From Chrysomallon squamiferum (taxonomy: Eukaryota > Mollusca > Gastropoda > Neomphalida > Peltospiridae): a DNA stretch of 64,000 bases. The position numbers were made by a program, and so were the translations under genes. The notes under the pieces were generated by a model. It was not told the DNA's origin, did not search any database, and was given only the letters and a program-made list of their open reading frames with translations. This document shows, one piece after another, positions 13,903 through 25,397 of this stretch. Position 1 is the first letter of the stretch. Every line of letters starts with the position of its first letter. The stretch is from assembly GCA_012295275.1 (NCBI GenBank), contig CM022668.1, positions 107,157-171,156 on the forward strand. Reading direction: 5' to 3'.

Positions 13903-16900
13903 CTATACCAATGTTTCATGTGCTATTTAAGAGGCCATCACTTTTGAAACAGGAATCACAATGGCTTCTGTTTAGCTGTGATCAGAGAAAGTTGTTACAA
14001 GAATATCTTTTTTTTATAATGAATCTTCTCATAAACAAGTAAATCATACGAGTCTGGTAGTGACAATCTAGCTAACAGGTTGCTGATTATACAGTGAAGT
14101 ACAGATTTCACTGTCTTGCACATTTCAGACACATGCTCTAACCACTGTACCTACCTATATAACCCTGCATTCTTCTATTCCTTCTTTGTGAAAGCATTTA
14201 CTAAGTCATTAAACCTATTATTTTTTCTCTTTCCAGAATCAAGTTAATTTAATAAATTCATACATCCTTTCTAAACAAACCTTGCACCACCATCTGTTAC
14301 TCACCTTCGGATTGCCATTTTCCTCAGCCTGAGGCACTTGGCAGTTATTTTGTGCATTGTTGTTGTTGTTGTTATTGTTGTTCCCAAAACAACAGAAAAA
14401 TGAGCTGAACAAACTACGACTTCGTGGCTTCTTCAAAGATTCCGTTGACGAAACTTAAAAATAAAACTTTAGTAATTAGTATTTTTATTAATTTAACAGT
14501 AAAACAGAAAATTACTTCAGTGTGTATGAATGCGTGCCCCTGTTTGCATAAAAGTGAGAGTTGACAAAAAAGAGACATTATTAATGATTATCAAAATATT
14601 ATATTACTCTCAACAGTAGTCATTACAGGTAAATACAAGTAAAATGAATACTTTCTGTGTCTAATGCTCAGGTGAAAAAAAAGAAAAACAGTATTAGTTT
14701 CAGTTACATATGTTTCTACAATTTATGGACATGTAAAGTAATGTTTATTAAAGATTAATTCAGTAAGCAGTATAATCTTCATACATCATAAACATCTGTT
14801 ACAAGTAAGTGAAAAATATATCTAAACTGGTTAACAATATTACTGTGTTCACAGACACAATTTAAATACAAGTAAGTCAATTTATTTATACCATTATAAT
14901 ATATATTAACACTTAATTTTATACATTTTAACAAAACTTAAAATGTCATTAATTCCACTTGTTTTGACAAACATTAGACTGTATATAGATCAATTCAGTT
15001 ATACCACTGCAACAAATTTTTAGACAATTTAAATTATTTAATTTAAAAAGCTTAATTCAGTTTATTAATAAATATTGATTTTTAACAGAACATCAAGTAA
15101 TTTTAACAGTTTTACTTTAGTTAAGCCATTTAGTTATACACCAATACGAAATCAGTCTTAAAGTCTTAAATGTTTCAGAAGAAAATGGTAATGAAACTTC
15201 TTTCTTTTTTTTTTTTAAGGTACATATTAAAGTAATAATAATAAATAAAAAAACACTCACACCTGAAACAGAAAAGAATAAAAATATTTGGCATTCACAC
15301 ATACAATTACAATACATGAAAATTAACACACACATACACAAGCACACACACACACACATATATATTCACATACAAACATATACATACATACACAGACTTT
15401 CATCACAACCATTTAAAAAATGCATGTACACACAGACAATAATAAAAATGTGTCTACCTTTTGCAAATCTCATCAGCCATTTGGCAAATAAGTATTGAAC
15501 TCGCAAGACAAGACCAGCCCAACAGCTAGATGGATGTTCATCCATATTTGATTTATCTTAGAAAATATACATTTGTTAACATTTGATAAAACCTTTATCT
15601 CCATTAGATAAGTCACATGAGCAACATTCCTTTCATTTCAGAAGAAATAAGTCATCTATTCCATGGATTAGTTTCCTTCTGTATCAATATACTATACATT
15701 TTTATTTATATTTATATATATAGAGGTCACACTGACAATCAAATCCACAACTAGCCAAACAAAAATGCTTTTATAGATGCAAATGACAATGACAGGATAA
15801 CCAGCAACCAATGAGGAACCAGATACTATAAAAAGTAGTGTTACTATTATGTGTTTAATCAATTTCTGTTCTACTTCACAGCACAAATCCACCTGGAGCC
15901 CTAATAGCTGTAAATCATTTTAAAAAAAGAAAGAAAGAAAAAATATATATAATATAATCTAATGCAACTAGTTTAAACAGTGCAGATTAATTTTGTTTGA
16001 TTATTGTTGCTGCTGCCTTGCTGTAAAAAAAAAAATATATATATATATAAATATTAGAAAAAATTAATATTTAATATTTTACTATCAACAGATAACTGAT
16101 GTCATAAAATGTTTAACAATCATATCCAAGTAGAAACTGCAAAGTCATTTTATAGTTAACCCTTGACATATGAACTAATTTTGGACAAAAGTGATACATA
16201 ATAATATTTAATCAAGTACTAAAATTTAAAAAATAATAATAAAAAAAATAATTTAAAATCCTTTTTAAACATTCATATATGGAAGAATTAGTTGCTATGA
16301 GGAATTTTTTTTTTATGCAAATGTCTTTTATAAACATCTCATTACTCTTATTATTATTATTATTATTATTATTATAAATGATCCTAAAATTAACTTGTTT
16401 ACAGTACCTGTAACTATATCTATATACAACTAGGAATAGAGACAAATCAATACTAGAACAAGCATGAGCAGGGACTAAACAGAAAAACATTATAAAATAG
16501 CGCTAGTATATTCCAGTTATTTCTGACTTCACTGGATACAGGAAGAGTTTCTCTCTTCTTTAAATTGTGGATAAAACTGTGTACATCAAAGAGAGAAATT
16601 AAAAATATTACCAAATATTGTTAATATGTACCAGTTATTTATGAGTCAGAATATTTATAATAAAAAAATAACACATATTTTAAAAAATGTATCTGTGTGT
16701 GTGTGTGTGTGTGTTTCTACATGTGCGTGGGTGCATGTGAAACAAGAATTCTAATCTTCATTAGATACAGGAAGAGTATCACTCTTCTTTAAATTGTGAA
16801 TAAAGCTGAGCATACACTCAAAAAATAGGACAGCTAAAGAATTAGCATTAGTAAGAAGGCAATCTTTCCTTAACTACACACTATAGTTTTTGACAATTCA

Positions 16901-19637
16901 TGAGAAACTGTCTAGATTAGGAAATAAACCAATTTTAACACCAACAAGTCTGGGATCTACAACCCATCACACAGATCTCTACATCAGCATATTAGTTATT
17001 ACAATAGTTTAATTTTCTTTCTTTTTAAATACTGAAGAATATGTTATATTATCTTTTCATGATTAATTCACTTTAACTATTAAAATATATGAAGTATGAC
17101 ATTAGCAATTACTGAGATCATATTGCCTAACATATATGCAATTCAATACTTTAATATTTTAATCAGATACATGCATTGTACTATATAAACAACAATGTAC
17201 TGACATATATCTATTTCTGTTTACTCTGTTTAGAAAGATGGGATAATGTTAACTGAATTCTACAATCACATAATTATTTGAATTATGTATGTCCATGTAT
17301 ATACATTGTTGGCTATAAATATATATGTAAGATTTACAGAAAAACATAATCAGATAATGACATATAATACATCTACAGTAATTCTAGAATGCTTACCGCT
17401 ACTTTATACAAAAATAATTAATAATAAAAATAATTTTAAAAACCCTGTCTAATACAGACATATATATGTAGGGCCATGTATAAGGTGTCTTTTCATCAAA
17501 GGGGCAAAAACCAACTTTACAATCTTTATTCACATATATCACACCAGTACCCACAACAAATATAGGAAGTATCACAGTTTTCTCTTCAAATACAATTCCT
17601 AATATGCACAATGCTGAATGTAAATGAAACTTATTTTGCACATAATAAATTTTGTAGCAATAAGGTATAGTTATGTTGTTTTTTTTAAATGTGTTTGAAA
17701 CCAAAACAGTTTCGATTTGTGCCAGCCACTCTATCTTTTCAACCTCAAAAATCTGCTAAGATGTGATATTTATAAAACAAATATAAATGGACTGATGTTG
17801 AATGTTTGATTTATCAAAATTATGTTCCAAATAGTTTGAACTTCCAGTGTTTGATGATTGCAGTTTGCTGGCTCTTGTGAGTTGACAAAAACAACACTCC
17901 CTGCAGGCACTGTGCAGTGCAGAAAATGAGCAGTGTTATCTTTACAAATATTTTATAAAGCTGCAATACAACAATAAAAGTATTTATTTTGGAGAAAACT
18001 AATCCAAATCAGTATAACTGTTCACTTTAGCAGTGGAATAACAATTAAAAATATGCTGTTTTTGACCACTTTTGGTAGATTGCCGCTGATATAAGGGATA
18101 TATCCACTGAAAAACAATCAGGACTGAGAAAAGCATCTGTGTGTTACAGGTGGCTGTTCACCTCAGAGGCCAATAAATACAGGTGCAACTGTAGATTTAA
18201 AAATATATATACTAAATTATACATATTTAAAAAATATTTCAGATAGGTTAATAATAAATTTGCTACATAAATTACCCAGCAATAAATGAATAAATGAATG
18301 ATATGCACAAAATATATGAAATGAATGCATGATAAATGAAAAGTATAAAATATATGATAAATGAAAAGTATAAAATATATGAAAAATGAATGAATAATAA
18401 ATTAATAAAATTAATAATAATATGAAGTAACTGAGTAATTTGACAATATTAACTACTAAAATATTAATACACCTTTCTGTTTTGTTATTTGAAAACAAAC
18501 AAAAATCAACATCTGTCAACATCCCTCTATTCAGTAAAATTATAATTTGGACAAAATGTTAATACTAAAAAAAACTTGCTTTCTCTGACAAAATTACAAA
18601 ATAAAATAATTAGAGATCACTGAATATTTGTTCTTTATCAGCTGATAACTGAACTGTGTGTGATACTAACCCATTAACCTTAGTTATCATTATTAGATGT
18701 TGTATGTACACTAAGTTATCTCTCGTTGATATATATATTATTACCTCTCCATGTAAACATATCAAAATATAAGTGATTTCAAGTCATGTGGTAACAATTA
18801 TACTATACAGTTTAAAGTCCTCAGTAATTAGAAAATCTTTGATCACATGTATATTATTAGTGTGTGTGTGCGTGTGCATGTGTGTTCCACTGGCAATCTG
18901 AGGTATGTTTAATCATAAACATGAAAGAAAGGTCATCCCAAGTATTTATGTTTGCCTCTGCTGACTGTATGCATAGAAATGTGATTAGCAGTTTTTCAGC
19001 CTGGCTATGTTCCCAGTAGAACAAGTATGTTCAGGTCTCTCATAAGGTTGTTCAGTGGAAATGGCAAAAGGTTGTGTCAGCAAAAACAGTTTACATGCAA
19101 CTGCTAAAACAGGTGTTTTGGGGGGGAGTTATATATATTATTATTATTATAATGATAGCTAATAGTGTCTTTGTTTGGGCTTTTCATGCTGTTGTTTGGG
19201 GGGGGTGTTTGGCTTTTTACTGTTTTGTTTCTGTGCTCTTTTGTTTTCTTTTTTTTAGGCTTGTTTCTTCTTTTTTTCTTTTTTTGATGTGGGATGTGTT
19301 TTTTGTGGGGGTTTTATGTGGAATTGATTGATTGTTAATACAAGATGTGTAATTCAACATTAAATGATTAACATTTTTGTTTTACTTAACAGTTTTTTAA
19401 AGAGTAGCTGGGGTGACTGGATAAACAGTCTAAATTTATCAGTAAATGTATTTCTTATACTTCCCTCTGTTTTATTGTACAGGTTTTTCTAACATATCTA
19501 TTAACTTTTTCTGCACGAACTTTTTCCCCTTTTTTTTCAAGTCAGACATCCTGATTTTATTATTTTACTGTCATTTTTATTATTACTATTATTAATGGAA
19601 ACTGGTAACAAATAAACTAATGTATATAAAACATGTA

Positions 19638-19682
<45 letters not shown>

Positions 19683-22510
19683 ATGTGTGCATGTGTGTGT
19701 GTGTGCGTGCGTGCGTGTGTGTGCGTGCGTGTGTGTGCGTGTTCGTGTGTGTTTGACACTAATAATAACAGCAACAATGACAAAAACAACAATTGGTGAA
19801 AATAATATTTAACATTATCAGAGTTTTGATATTACAAGTAGGACCTCCAGCAGCGTCATAGTTAACCTAATTATTAATGATAAAATAAACGCTGTTATTC
19901 TCAGTAAGACCTTTTTTTTATTTTTTTTATTTCATGTAAACATGTTAGTTTTATTTTCCCATTATTATTCTGAGTAGTGGAAGCATATAACTAAATATAC
20001 AGAATTAAAGTCATTAATCATACAGTGTATAAGTCAATAAATATTCAAAAGTCAAAATTTAAAAGAAAAGAAAGTAAGTTATTTTATGTTTTATACAAAA
20101 TTTACATCTTGTTACAGCTAACACAGATGTTTACACACCTGTTTTCAATGAAATGTTCAATAAATAAACATTCACATAGAAAAGGGTATTCTAAATTTTA
20201 AACAGAATATTTATGTCATAATTTTTGCAGGCTGTTTTTGTTCAGTGTTAAATGTTAAATGCAGATGTCTAAGCTTTATTAATATATGCATGTTAACACA
20301 ATCTAGACAAAAACAGTCATTGTACACTTGTCTACTGATTAACTCTTCCTAGGAACTGGTTAAAAGTATTTCAGAAATCAATGAAAACTAATTCCTTGTC
20401 CTTTATCAGAATAGTTTAAACACAAACCTGCTCTGTTAATTTGTTGCAATAAGCATCTCAGTATGAACGTAAGTAAAAATAATCTGTTATTTCCCTAATT
20501 TCCACATGCAGCTAACATTCATTTCAAAATCAATACTGCTGCAGTTGCCTTATTTTCAAACATTGGGAATTTTTTTAATATTTCTGTAATATATATTTTT
20601 AAAAATGACATAAGTGTTAAATAATAAATTAAAAAAATGAATAAAAATTATTTTTATGTATATGTGTTTGTGTGTGTGTGTGTGTTCAGAGAGAAAGAAA
20701 CAGACAACACACACAAATATTCCCATATACTATTGTATTTAGAAAGAAATGGGGCACTAACAGAAAGCAGAAAAAACTCAAACGCTCCATCACAGTAAAG
20801 TGAGTCAGCAACCATGTTAAGTGTTTAATACAGTTATTAGGAATAATGGTTATAAATATGCTCTAGCAAATGTGAACTTATTGATTATCTTGGCATAATT
20901 TCTAAAATTAACTGATGTCTAATATATAAAATGAGAAAACCCATGAGACTGCAGTTTACATTTCAATTAAATGACTATTTTCCAGAGAAAATAATTTTTA
21001 TAAAATATGTGCCTCTCCCTCCTATTTTTCTCAAGTTAGATGATTAAAAAAATAATATATAAATTTCTGAACAAGATGGAAAAAAAGATAACAAATGTGT
21101 AACCCTCAAACGGATTTTTGTTAAGAATTAATCTTTTATCAGATGAGTACAAAAAACAAAAACAATGGTAATATTACCACCCTGAAATTGAATTCTTATT
21201 CCAAAATAGCAGTAATAGACATACATCTATTTTCATTTAAAACAGCTGAAACAGAAACCACAAGTGAATGAATCATTACAAAATGCAAGTCTGTTGAGTA
21301 TAGTTGAGTATAGTTTTCTGCTGAAACATTGTATTCAAAATATATTGTTTTTGCACTTTATTATTATCAAGACACTGGGTAGGTCTATATTTGTTTTATT
21401 GTTGTTGTTTAAAAGAAGATCCCGCAATATATTTTTTCCCTTTAAAATATATATTTAAATCCTAATACTGTTACTTTATGTTGAAATCTGACACTAAATG
21501 ATAAAATTTTAAAAACTACAGAACTACATGTAAAATAACATCTTGTTTTAGACTATTTTATTAGAAAATGAAGTCCATATGAGGTTAATATTTATTTGAA
21601 TGTGTGTGATGCAACGAAGCAGCTCATTTTATTTACTTGTAGTGAAAATGGATATGATAAAAAAATGTCACTGCATCAACTATTCCATGTAAAACTTACT
21701 AAACACAGTTTATCTCTTCAGTTGGTTTACAACACATAGTCATGTATTAAACAGTAATTAGAATAAATCTTTATTTCAAAGAATAACGTCTGTCAGTTTT
21801 CTCAGGGATAATTTTCAAAAAATATTTTATATAATTCTATAATATTCAGTTAATATAACCTACACTTTTATTTATAAACTGAATTAGTGTGAATCCATGT
21901 TGTTCAGACTAGAGTGATAATGCAAATAAGAGAAGCTTCATAAACTTAATTTGGTTGATGATTTTATCGTGTTGTGACAACAAAAAGGGAAGGGAGATAA
22001 CCGATAACAGAAAGAACAAAATCCGATGTAAACATGTTATTGGTGTTACAAACAGTTAATCTTCAATCTGTAATATTACATTCAACAAAAATCTTTGATG
22101 TCATTTAGTTCGTATATGCTACAAAACAGACCTAAAGAGCAAATAACAAAATGTTTATCACTTCGTCATCTTTAGCAAGTTTAGCAAAGCAGCTTCGAGA
22201 AAGAAAAATATCAGAATTAGGGCACACTAAATAAACACATCAAATATTACTACTTTTCTAAAAATACATATGCATATTTAATTTTAAAGCATACAGAATA
22301 TATTGGAATCAAAAACAGAAGTATAAACACAATTTAAATGCACGTGTAAACTCAATAAACATAGCAGGTGCCCAACATACCGACACTTAGTCGCCATTTT
22401 CTCATGACCACTTGCAACGTTCTTCCAGTCTTACCTTTTTCCGATGCGGGAAATGTGTTGAGGAGTTCATCTTCTTGTCGAACTTGAGTTATAATGGACG
22501 TACTGTCCAT
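6482..22510 (-). CDS. CTDSPL: CTDSPL-like small C-terminal-domain phosphatase, 8 coding exons
   Basis: Spliced gene; coding exons in transcript order are 22510-22435, 14453-14305, 10157-10056, 9336-9280, 8713-8621, 8140-8042, 7309-7223 and 6625-6482. The exons total 807 nt (268 codons plus stop), close to the vertebrate CTDSP1/2/L length. All introns are GT..AG; intron 1 is phase 1 and the rest phase 0. Seen in the protein: an N terminus starting MDST, a KKPRSRS..FFCC segment (residues 33-47) like that of vertebrate CTDSPL, the catalytic DLDET motif at 98-102, Thr154 in LFTAS, Lys192, and DN at 208-209, which together are the full HAD/FCP phosphatase set. Family knowledge: nuclear and membrane-associated phosphatases that dephosphorylate Ser5 of the RNA polymerase II CTD, SMAD sites and REST-related targets. 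Cys46-Cys47 may be palmitoylated (inference). Probably the single invertebrate orthologue of CTDSP1/2/L, so the symbol is approximate. Confidence 0.95.
7223..7309 (-). CDS. CTDSPL: CTDSPL-like exon 7
   Basis: Encodes residues 193-221, [11 protein letters not shown] followed by [18 protein letters not shown]. Asp208-Asn209 form the conserved HAD motif IV. The acceptor is CATTTAG and the donor GCA|GTAAGT. Confidence 0.96.
8042..8140 (-). CDS. CTDSPL: CTDSPL-like exon 6
   Basis: Encodes residues 160-192, starting [13 protein letters not shown] and ending FHRGNYVK; Lys192 is the conserved motif III lysine. The acceptor is TTTTACAG and the donor AAG|GTACAT. Phase 0 on both sides. Confidence 0.96.
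8621..8713 (-). CDS. CTDSPL: CTDSPL-like exon 5
   Basis: Encodes residues 129-159, including [20 protein letters not shown] and the LFTAS motif; Thr154 is the conserved phosphate-binding residue. The acceptor is TTTTTACAG and the donor AAG|GTTTGT. The intron behind it carries a (TTA)n microsatellite at about 8551-8585. Confidence 0.96.
9280..9336 (-). CDS. CTDSPL: CTDSPL-like exon 4
   Basis: A 57-nt exon encoding residues 110-128 ([19 protein letters not shown]), nearly identical to the vertebrate CTDSPL segment. The acceptor is TTTTTTAG and the donor is CAA|GTAAGT. Phase 0 on both sides. Confidence 0.96.
10056..10157 (-). CDS. CTDSPL: CTDSPL-like exon 3 (catalytic DLDET exon)
   Basis: Encodes residues 76-109. 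The acceptor is TTTCAG and the donor is AAG|GTCAGT. It carries [15 protein letters not shown]. In this family the first Asp (98) is the phospho-acceptor nucleophile and the second (100) the acid/base. Confidence 0.96.
10594..10654. repeat. (ATT)n microsatellite beside the intron 2 transposon
   Basis: About 20 ATT units, ending 35 bp before the left end of the long-arm transposon. Confidence 0.98.
10689..11302 (+). repeat. Left inverted-repeat arm of the intron 2 transposon
   Basis: Matches the reverse complement of about 12897-13529 almost throughout. A segment at 11094-11163 recurs as a direct copy at 11297-11366, so the arm's inner edge is itself partly duplicated. It carries TGACCT half-sites at 10994, 11002 and 11014 and a palindromic ATCACGTGAT core. 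Confidence 0.88.
12215..12660 (+). pseudogene. Decayed Cys-rich transposon-associated coding remnant
   Basis: A plus-strand frame open at about 12215-12547 holds a cysteine-rich stretch (CCDPLNRH... then GDKLCCDC) that looks like a small zinc-binding N-terminal domain. About 12460-12630 in a different frame reads [20 protein letters not shown]. From memory, both resemble consecutive parts of a protein family found in many copies in invertebrate genomes, so the two pieces would be one gene split by a frameshift. No catalytic domain follows before the right arm. Family identity is uncertain; non-functional as it stands. Confidence 0.45.
12897..13529 (-). repeat. Right inverted-repeat arm of the intron 2 transposon
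   Basis: Reverse complement of the left arm. It has the same half-sites as AGGTCA at 13179, 13191 and 13199. Near its outer end it has a short T-rich insertion (about 13493-13505) and extra bases around 13342-13360 relative to the left arm. Confidence 0.88.
13853..13897. repeat. (TG)n microsatellite
   Basis: About 22 TG units in intron 2 of the phosphatase gene. Confidence 0.98.
14305..14453 (-). CDS. CTDSPL: CTDSPL-like exon 2 with poly-Asn tract
   Basis: Encodes residues 26-75. The acceptor is TTTTTAAG and the donor is AAG|GTGAGT. It contains [17 protein letters not shown], close to the palmitoylatable N-terminal segment of vertebrate CTDSPL. Nine consecutive Asn codons (residues 50-58, AAC/AAT) follow and have no counterpart in the vertebrate proteins I know. 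The EENGNPK end resembles the LVEENG segment of the family. Confidence 0.92.
16530..16808. repeat. Pair of diverged 50-bp direct repeats
   Basis: Copies at 16530-16579 and 16759-16808 share ACTCTTCTTTAAATTGTG-like sequence and differ at six of 50 positions by my count. Between them is a (TG)n run. Nature unknown; possibly a decayed tandem or interspersed element. Confidence 0.6.
17491..17566 (-). repeat. Dispersed repeat copy 1 (shared with 60527-60613)
   Basis: Shares the exact core CACACCAGTACCCACAAC, and flanks of about 75 bp with differences, with a copy 43 kb away. Read on the minus strand, both contain TGTGAATAAA followed by ATTGTAAA. That could be the 3' end of a retroposed element or of a transcript-derived family (inference). 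Confidence 0.6.
19641..19751. repeat. (TG)n with CG-containing variants
   Basis: Perfect TG to 19680, then TGCG-interrupted repeats to about 19751; alternating purine-pyrimidine throughout. Confidence 0.95.
22435..22510 (-). CDS. CTDSPL: CTDSPL-like exon 1 (start codon exon)
   Basis: Encodes residues 1-25 plus one base of codon 26. It starts at an ATG reading [10 protein letters not shown], which resembles the conserved first residues of vertebrate CTDSP proteins. The donor after the exon reads G|GTAAGAC. The last G joins TT of exon 2 to make a Val codon, which confirms the phase. No further upstream ATG in this frame looks better. Confidence 0.9.
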
Positions 22511-22920
22511 TTAGAAGATGGGCAATCCTCCTGAGGGCGACGTTTTTGCTGCGACACGGTAAAATACTCCAAAGAAATTTCCTATTGCAAAACATGGACT
22601 ATGGCTTCCAAAGTAAATAACATGGCTCCCGATATTGTATACTCATGAATATTAAGTAGGGTCATGAATATTAAGATATTTTGCGTATTTTTACTACATA
22701 ATTACATGGCAGCACAAAATTTGAATATTATTATGACTAAATACTTAAAATATAATATTTAAACTAATAAAACCAAATTAAATAGTATATTAGTTGCCAT
22801 AGAATAATTATCTAATTCCCGCGTTAAACAGCACCTTTGTGACCTAGTCAGGTCTTGAGCATTTTAACCAATAAGAATTCAGGTTAGAAGGTCAGAGCCT
22901 TTGATGTGACCCCACCGTAG
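22511..22920 (-). promoter_or_regulatory. Probable CTDSPL-like 5' UTR and promoter region
   Basis: Lies immediately upstream of the start codon on the minus strand. It has several CpGs near 22528-22558, a duplicated CATGAATATTAAG at about 22643 and 22663, and a CCAAT motif at 22868-22872. No TATA box or transcription start can be defined from sequence alone. Confidence 0.35.
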
Positions 22921-23308
22921 ATGTTGCAATTCGACTTTTGGCAGGTGCTTATGTTGTTAAGATTGCGTTTGTCCTACTTTTGTATAAGATAATGCAACAT
23001 AGTTTACATTTTTATGTCATATCATTACACTTGAAAAACAATAACATCGTTATTATGAACATATTCTGTTGCACGCGCAAATGTATTCCTTTAAAGATTA
23101 AAATAAAAAGTACTTTAACTTTGAGAGAAAAAACATATTTCGTAATTCGTTTACGCACATTGTTTATCAAATGACCGTTGTACTTCACAGTGTATGAAAT
23201 ATAGATTTGATGTGTTCCATGAAAAAAAATGTTTTACTTATTTTTTTCTTATATATATAGTAATATAAAATAATATTGTTAAGTAACAGAGAAAAAGAAA
23301 TCATTTAT

Positions 23309-23390
23309 TGGCAGCGGTGGGATTCGAACCCACGCCTCCAAAGAGACTGGTGCCTAAAACCAGCGCCTTAGACCGCTCGGCCACGCTACC
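23309..23390 (-). tRNA. tRNA-Leu (anticodon TAG), copy 1
   Basis: 82 nt including discriminator A. The minus strand folds as a standard class II tRNA: acceptor GGTAGCG/CGCTGCC, D arm, anticodon stem CTGGT/ACCAG with loop TTTAGGC (anticodon TAG, reads CUA), a long variable arm, and T-loop GTTCGAA. The sequence is nearly that of other animal tRNA-Leu(TAG). No intron. A T5 run (AAAAA at 23292-23296 on the plus strand) downstream can terminate Pol III. The variable arm has CTTTGG where copy 2 has CTTCGG. Confidence 0.96.
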
Positions 23391-23436
23391 ATAAGGCGTA
23401 AATTGTGTCTTATATAATCAATATCAAGTTCTAATA

Positions 23437-23745
23437 CATAGGTTTTCAACCTGGGGGTTGTGACCTCCGGAGGGGTCGCCAGTCTAATTTTCTGGGAGTC
23501 GCGAGATCGTTCTTGAGCAAGGGTATGTTTTAGCTTTTTTCAACTTGACTTGGAAGGAGGAATAAATAAGAATGGATATATACGTTTGGGCCCCCTCATA
23601 GTGAATATAGATTACTTTTGGTTGATGAAAATATGGTAACCCTAGATATTACTGAATAAAATTTTTTAAAGGGTGTCATCTGTCATATTGAGTTGCTTAT
23701 AAGGGGTGGCAGTATCGTGAGTATGAAAAAGGTTGAAAATCAGTG
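23437..23745. mobile_element. hAT-type MITE between the tRNA genes
   Basis: 309 bp. The left end is CATAGGTTTTCAACCTGG; the right end read inward is CACTGATTTTCAACC. The GGTTTTCAACC terminal motif followed by a G-rich stretch is typical of non-autonomous hAT/ZBED-type elements. Flanking 8-mers TTCTAATA (23429-23436) and TTCTATCA (23746-23753) match at 6 of 8, a decayed 8-bp target duplication. No coding capacity. Confidence 0.75.
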
Positions 23746-24096
23746 TTCTATCAAAATCTGATGGTAATTATAATTAATTAATATAAACATATATTTATTA
23801 TTTTATTTTAAGAACAATAACCAACTTTTCTTTCCTGTCTATCAGTTATAACTAGATTGTTTATGAATTGAAATAGTTATAATAATGATAATACAAGAAA
23901 GGTAAACAAATAAAAAGTTGTTTAAAAAACAACGTAATGTTATTTATATATTAGTAATAATATTAAATACAACATATTATTTAATGTAGAAATAATATTT
24001 TGCAAAAAAAAAACCCACAATAATAATAATAAATAAATAAATAAGCATATTAGGTATATTAATAAATAAAAATAAATAATAAAAAAACACATAGGT

Positions 24097-24178
24097 TGGC
24101 AGCGGTGGGATTCGAACCCACGCCTCCGAAGAGACTGGTGCCTAAAACCAGCGCCTTAGACCGCTCGGCCACGCTACC
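24097..24178 (-). tRNA. tRNA-Leu (anticodon TAG), copy 2
   Basis: 82 nt including discriminator A, same strand as copy 1 and 706 bp from it. Identical to copy 1 except for the variable arm (CTTCGG here, the usual form). Anticodon loop TTTAGGC. A seven-T Pol III terminator lies at 24081-24087 (A-run on the plus strand). The flanks of the two copies do not match, so the duplication is old or the flanks have turned over. Confidence 0.97.
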
Positions 24179-25397
24179 ATTTCGATAACCTTGCTTTCTA
24201 AATAAGCATACAATACATTGTCTCATTACTATTTTCATACTTCTTAATTCATCGCCAGTTTTTATTTTACAAACGTCTATTTGAAATAACTAGTTCATTA
24301 TGTATAATTATCATCGAGATTTTTCTTTTCCTTTAAACCTTTCATTGAAACATATTCACGTTAACAAGAATGCTATTTCCGTTGAACGATAAATATCGTG
24401 AAATGGCGTAAACTATCGAACAAATATTCTGAATTGTTCACTAATTCACGGTAATTGCCATCTACAAGTTTATACAGTAACAATTTAACAAGTTCACGGA
24501 CTGGAAATGTATCAAGTGAACAGAAAAACTATTTTCTTTGTTTCTTAATGATTTAGTTGATGAATGTAATTATTATAATATTTATGCTTAGAAACGACTT
24601 TCCATGTAACAGTTATTTCCCTTAGACTGCCAGATATTTTAAGATTTGATTATCTTTAAAGAATGTCAAGTTTGAAGTCCATGCGAGCTTGCATGTATCT
24701 TCAGAATATAATAGAATGGTAACAATGGATCTGTGGCTTTTGTTGTTGTTGTTGTTGTTGTTGTTGTTATTGGTTTTTTACTTATGGCTGTTCTATCCGT
24801 CACATCTTTATATATTTTATATCAAAATCTCCAAGATCATATGCTACCAGAATCAATCATTTAAAAATAAATATGTATTACAAAGTAACGGTAACAAAAA
24901 TGCAACAACAAAAATGACGATGACAATGACGATGATTACGGCAATGCAGGTCTGCGGATCGACAATGTCATTGGGACTGTTGATGAGCAATGTTGAATTT
25001 GTAAGGGGTTTCGGGGGGGAGGCATGCTCCTTCTTGAGCAGTTTAAAATAAAAATACCGGGAAAAGGATTTTCATGACTTCTAGACATTAAAAATAATAT
25101 CTGAATGTGAATATTTAAAATATATTGCCAGTTTATAAAAAAAGATTCAACGTCACTCGTCAGTCACTATATAGCATCTCACTGCAGCGCTATTGGATAA
25201 GAATATTAATTATGAATTAAACAAAACTAAAATTAATTAATTTATAATTTAAAAAAAATGTTTTAGATTCAGATAGTTTTGCAATATAATTAAATTTTGT
25301 AAAGGGATCAAATTAACGGGGCGGTGGTCCGGGTCCAGCGGCCACGTGATGAAAACGACGATGAAGAGCTTAATTTTCAACAAAAATATGAAACCTG
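24179..25397. other. Intergenic DNA between tRNA-Leu copy 2 and minisatellite
   Basis: No recognised gene. It contains a (TTG)n tract at about 24738-24768. A plus-strand ORF at 24689-25051 reads as poly-Leu followed by low-complexity MT repeats and has no recognisable domain. Confidence 0.5.

Larger units (their letters stand above)
14454..22434 (-). other. CTDSPL-like intron 1 (8.0 kb)
   Basis: AT-rich intron with no recognised gene. It contains a (TG)n/(CG-TG) tract at 19641-19751, a 25-bp tandem repeat at about 18331-18384, a pair of 50-bp direct repeats near 16530 and 16759, and one copy of a dispersed repeat at 17491-17566. ORFs in it are short and low complexity. Confidence 0.6.
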
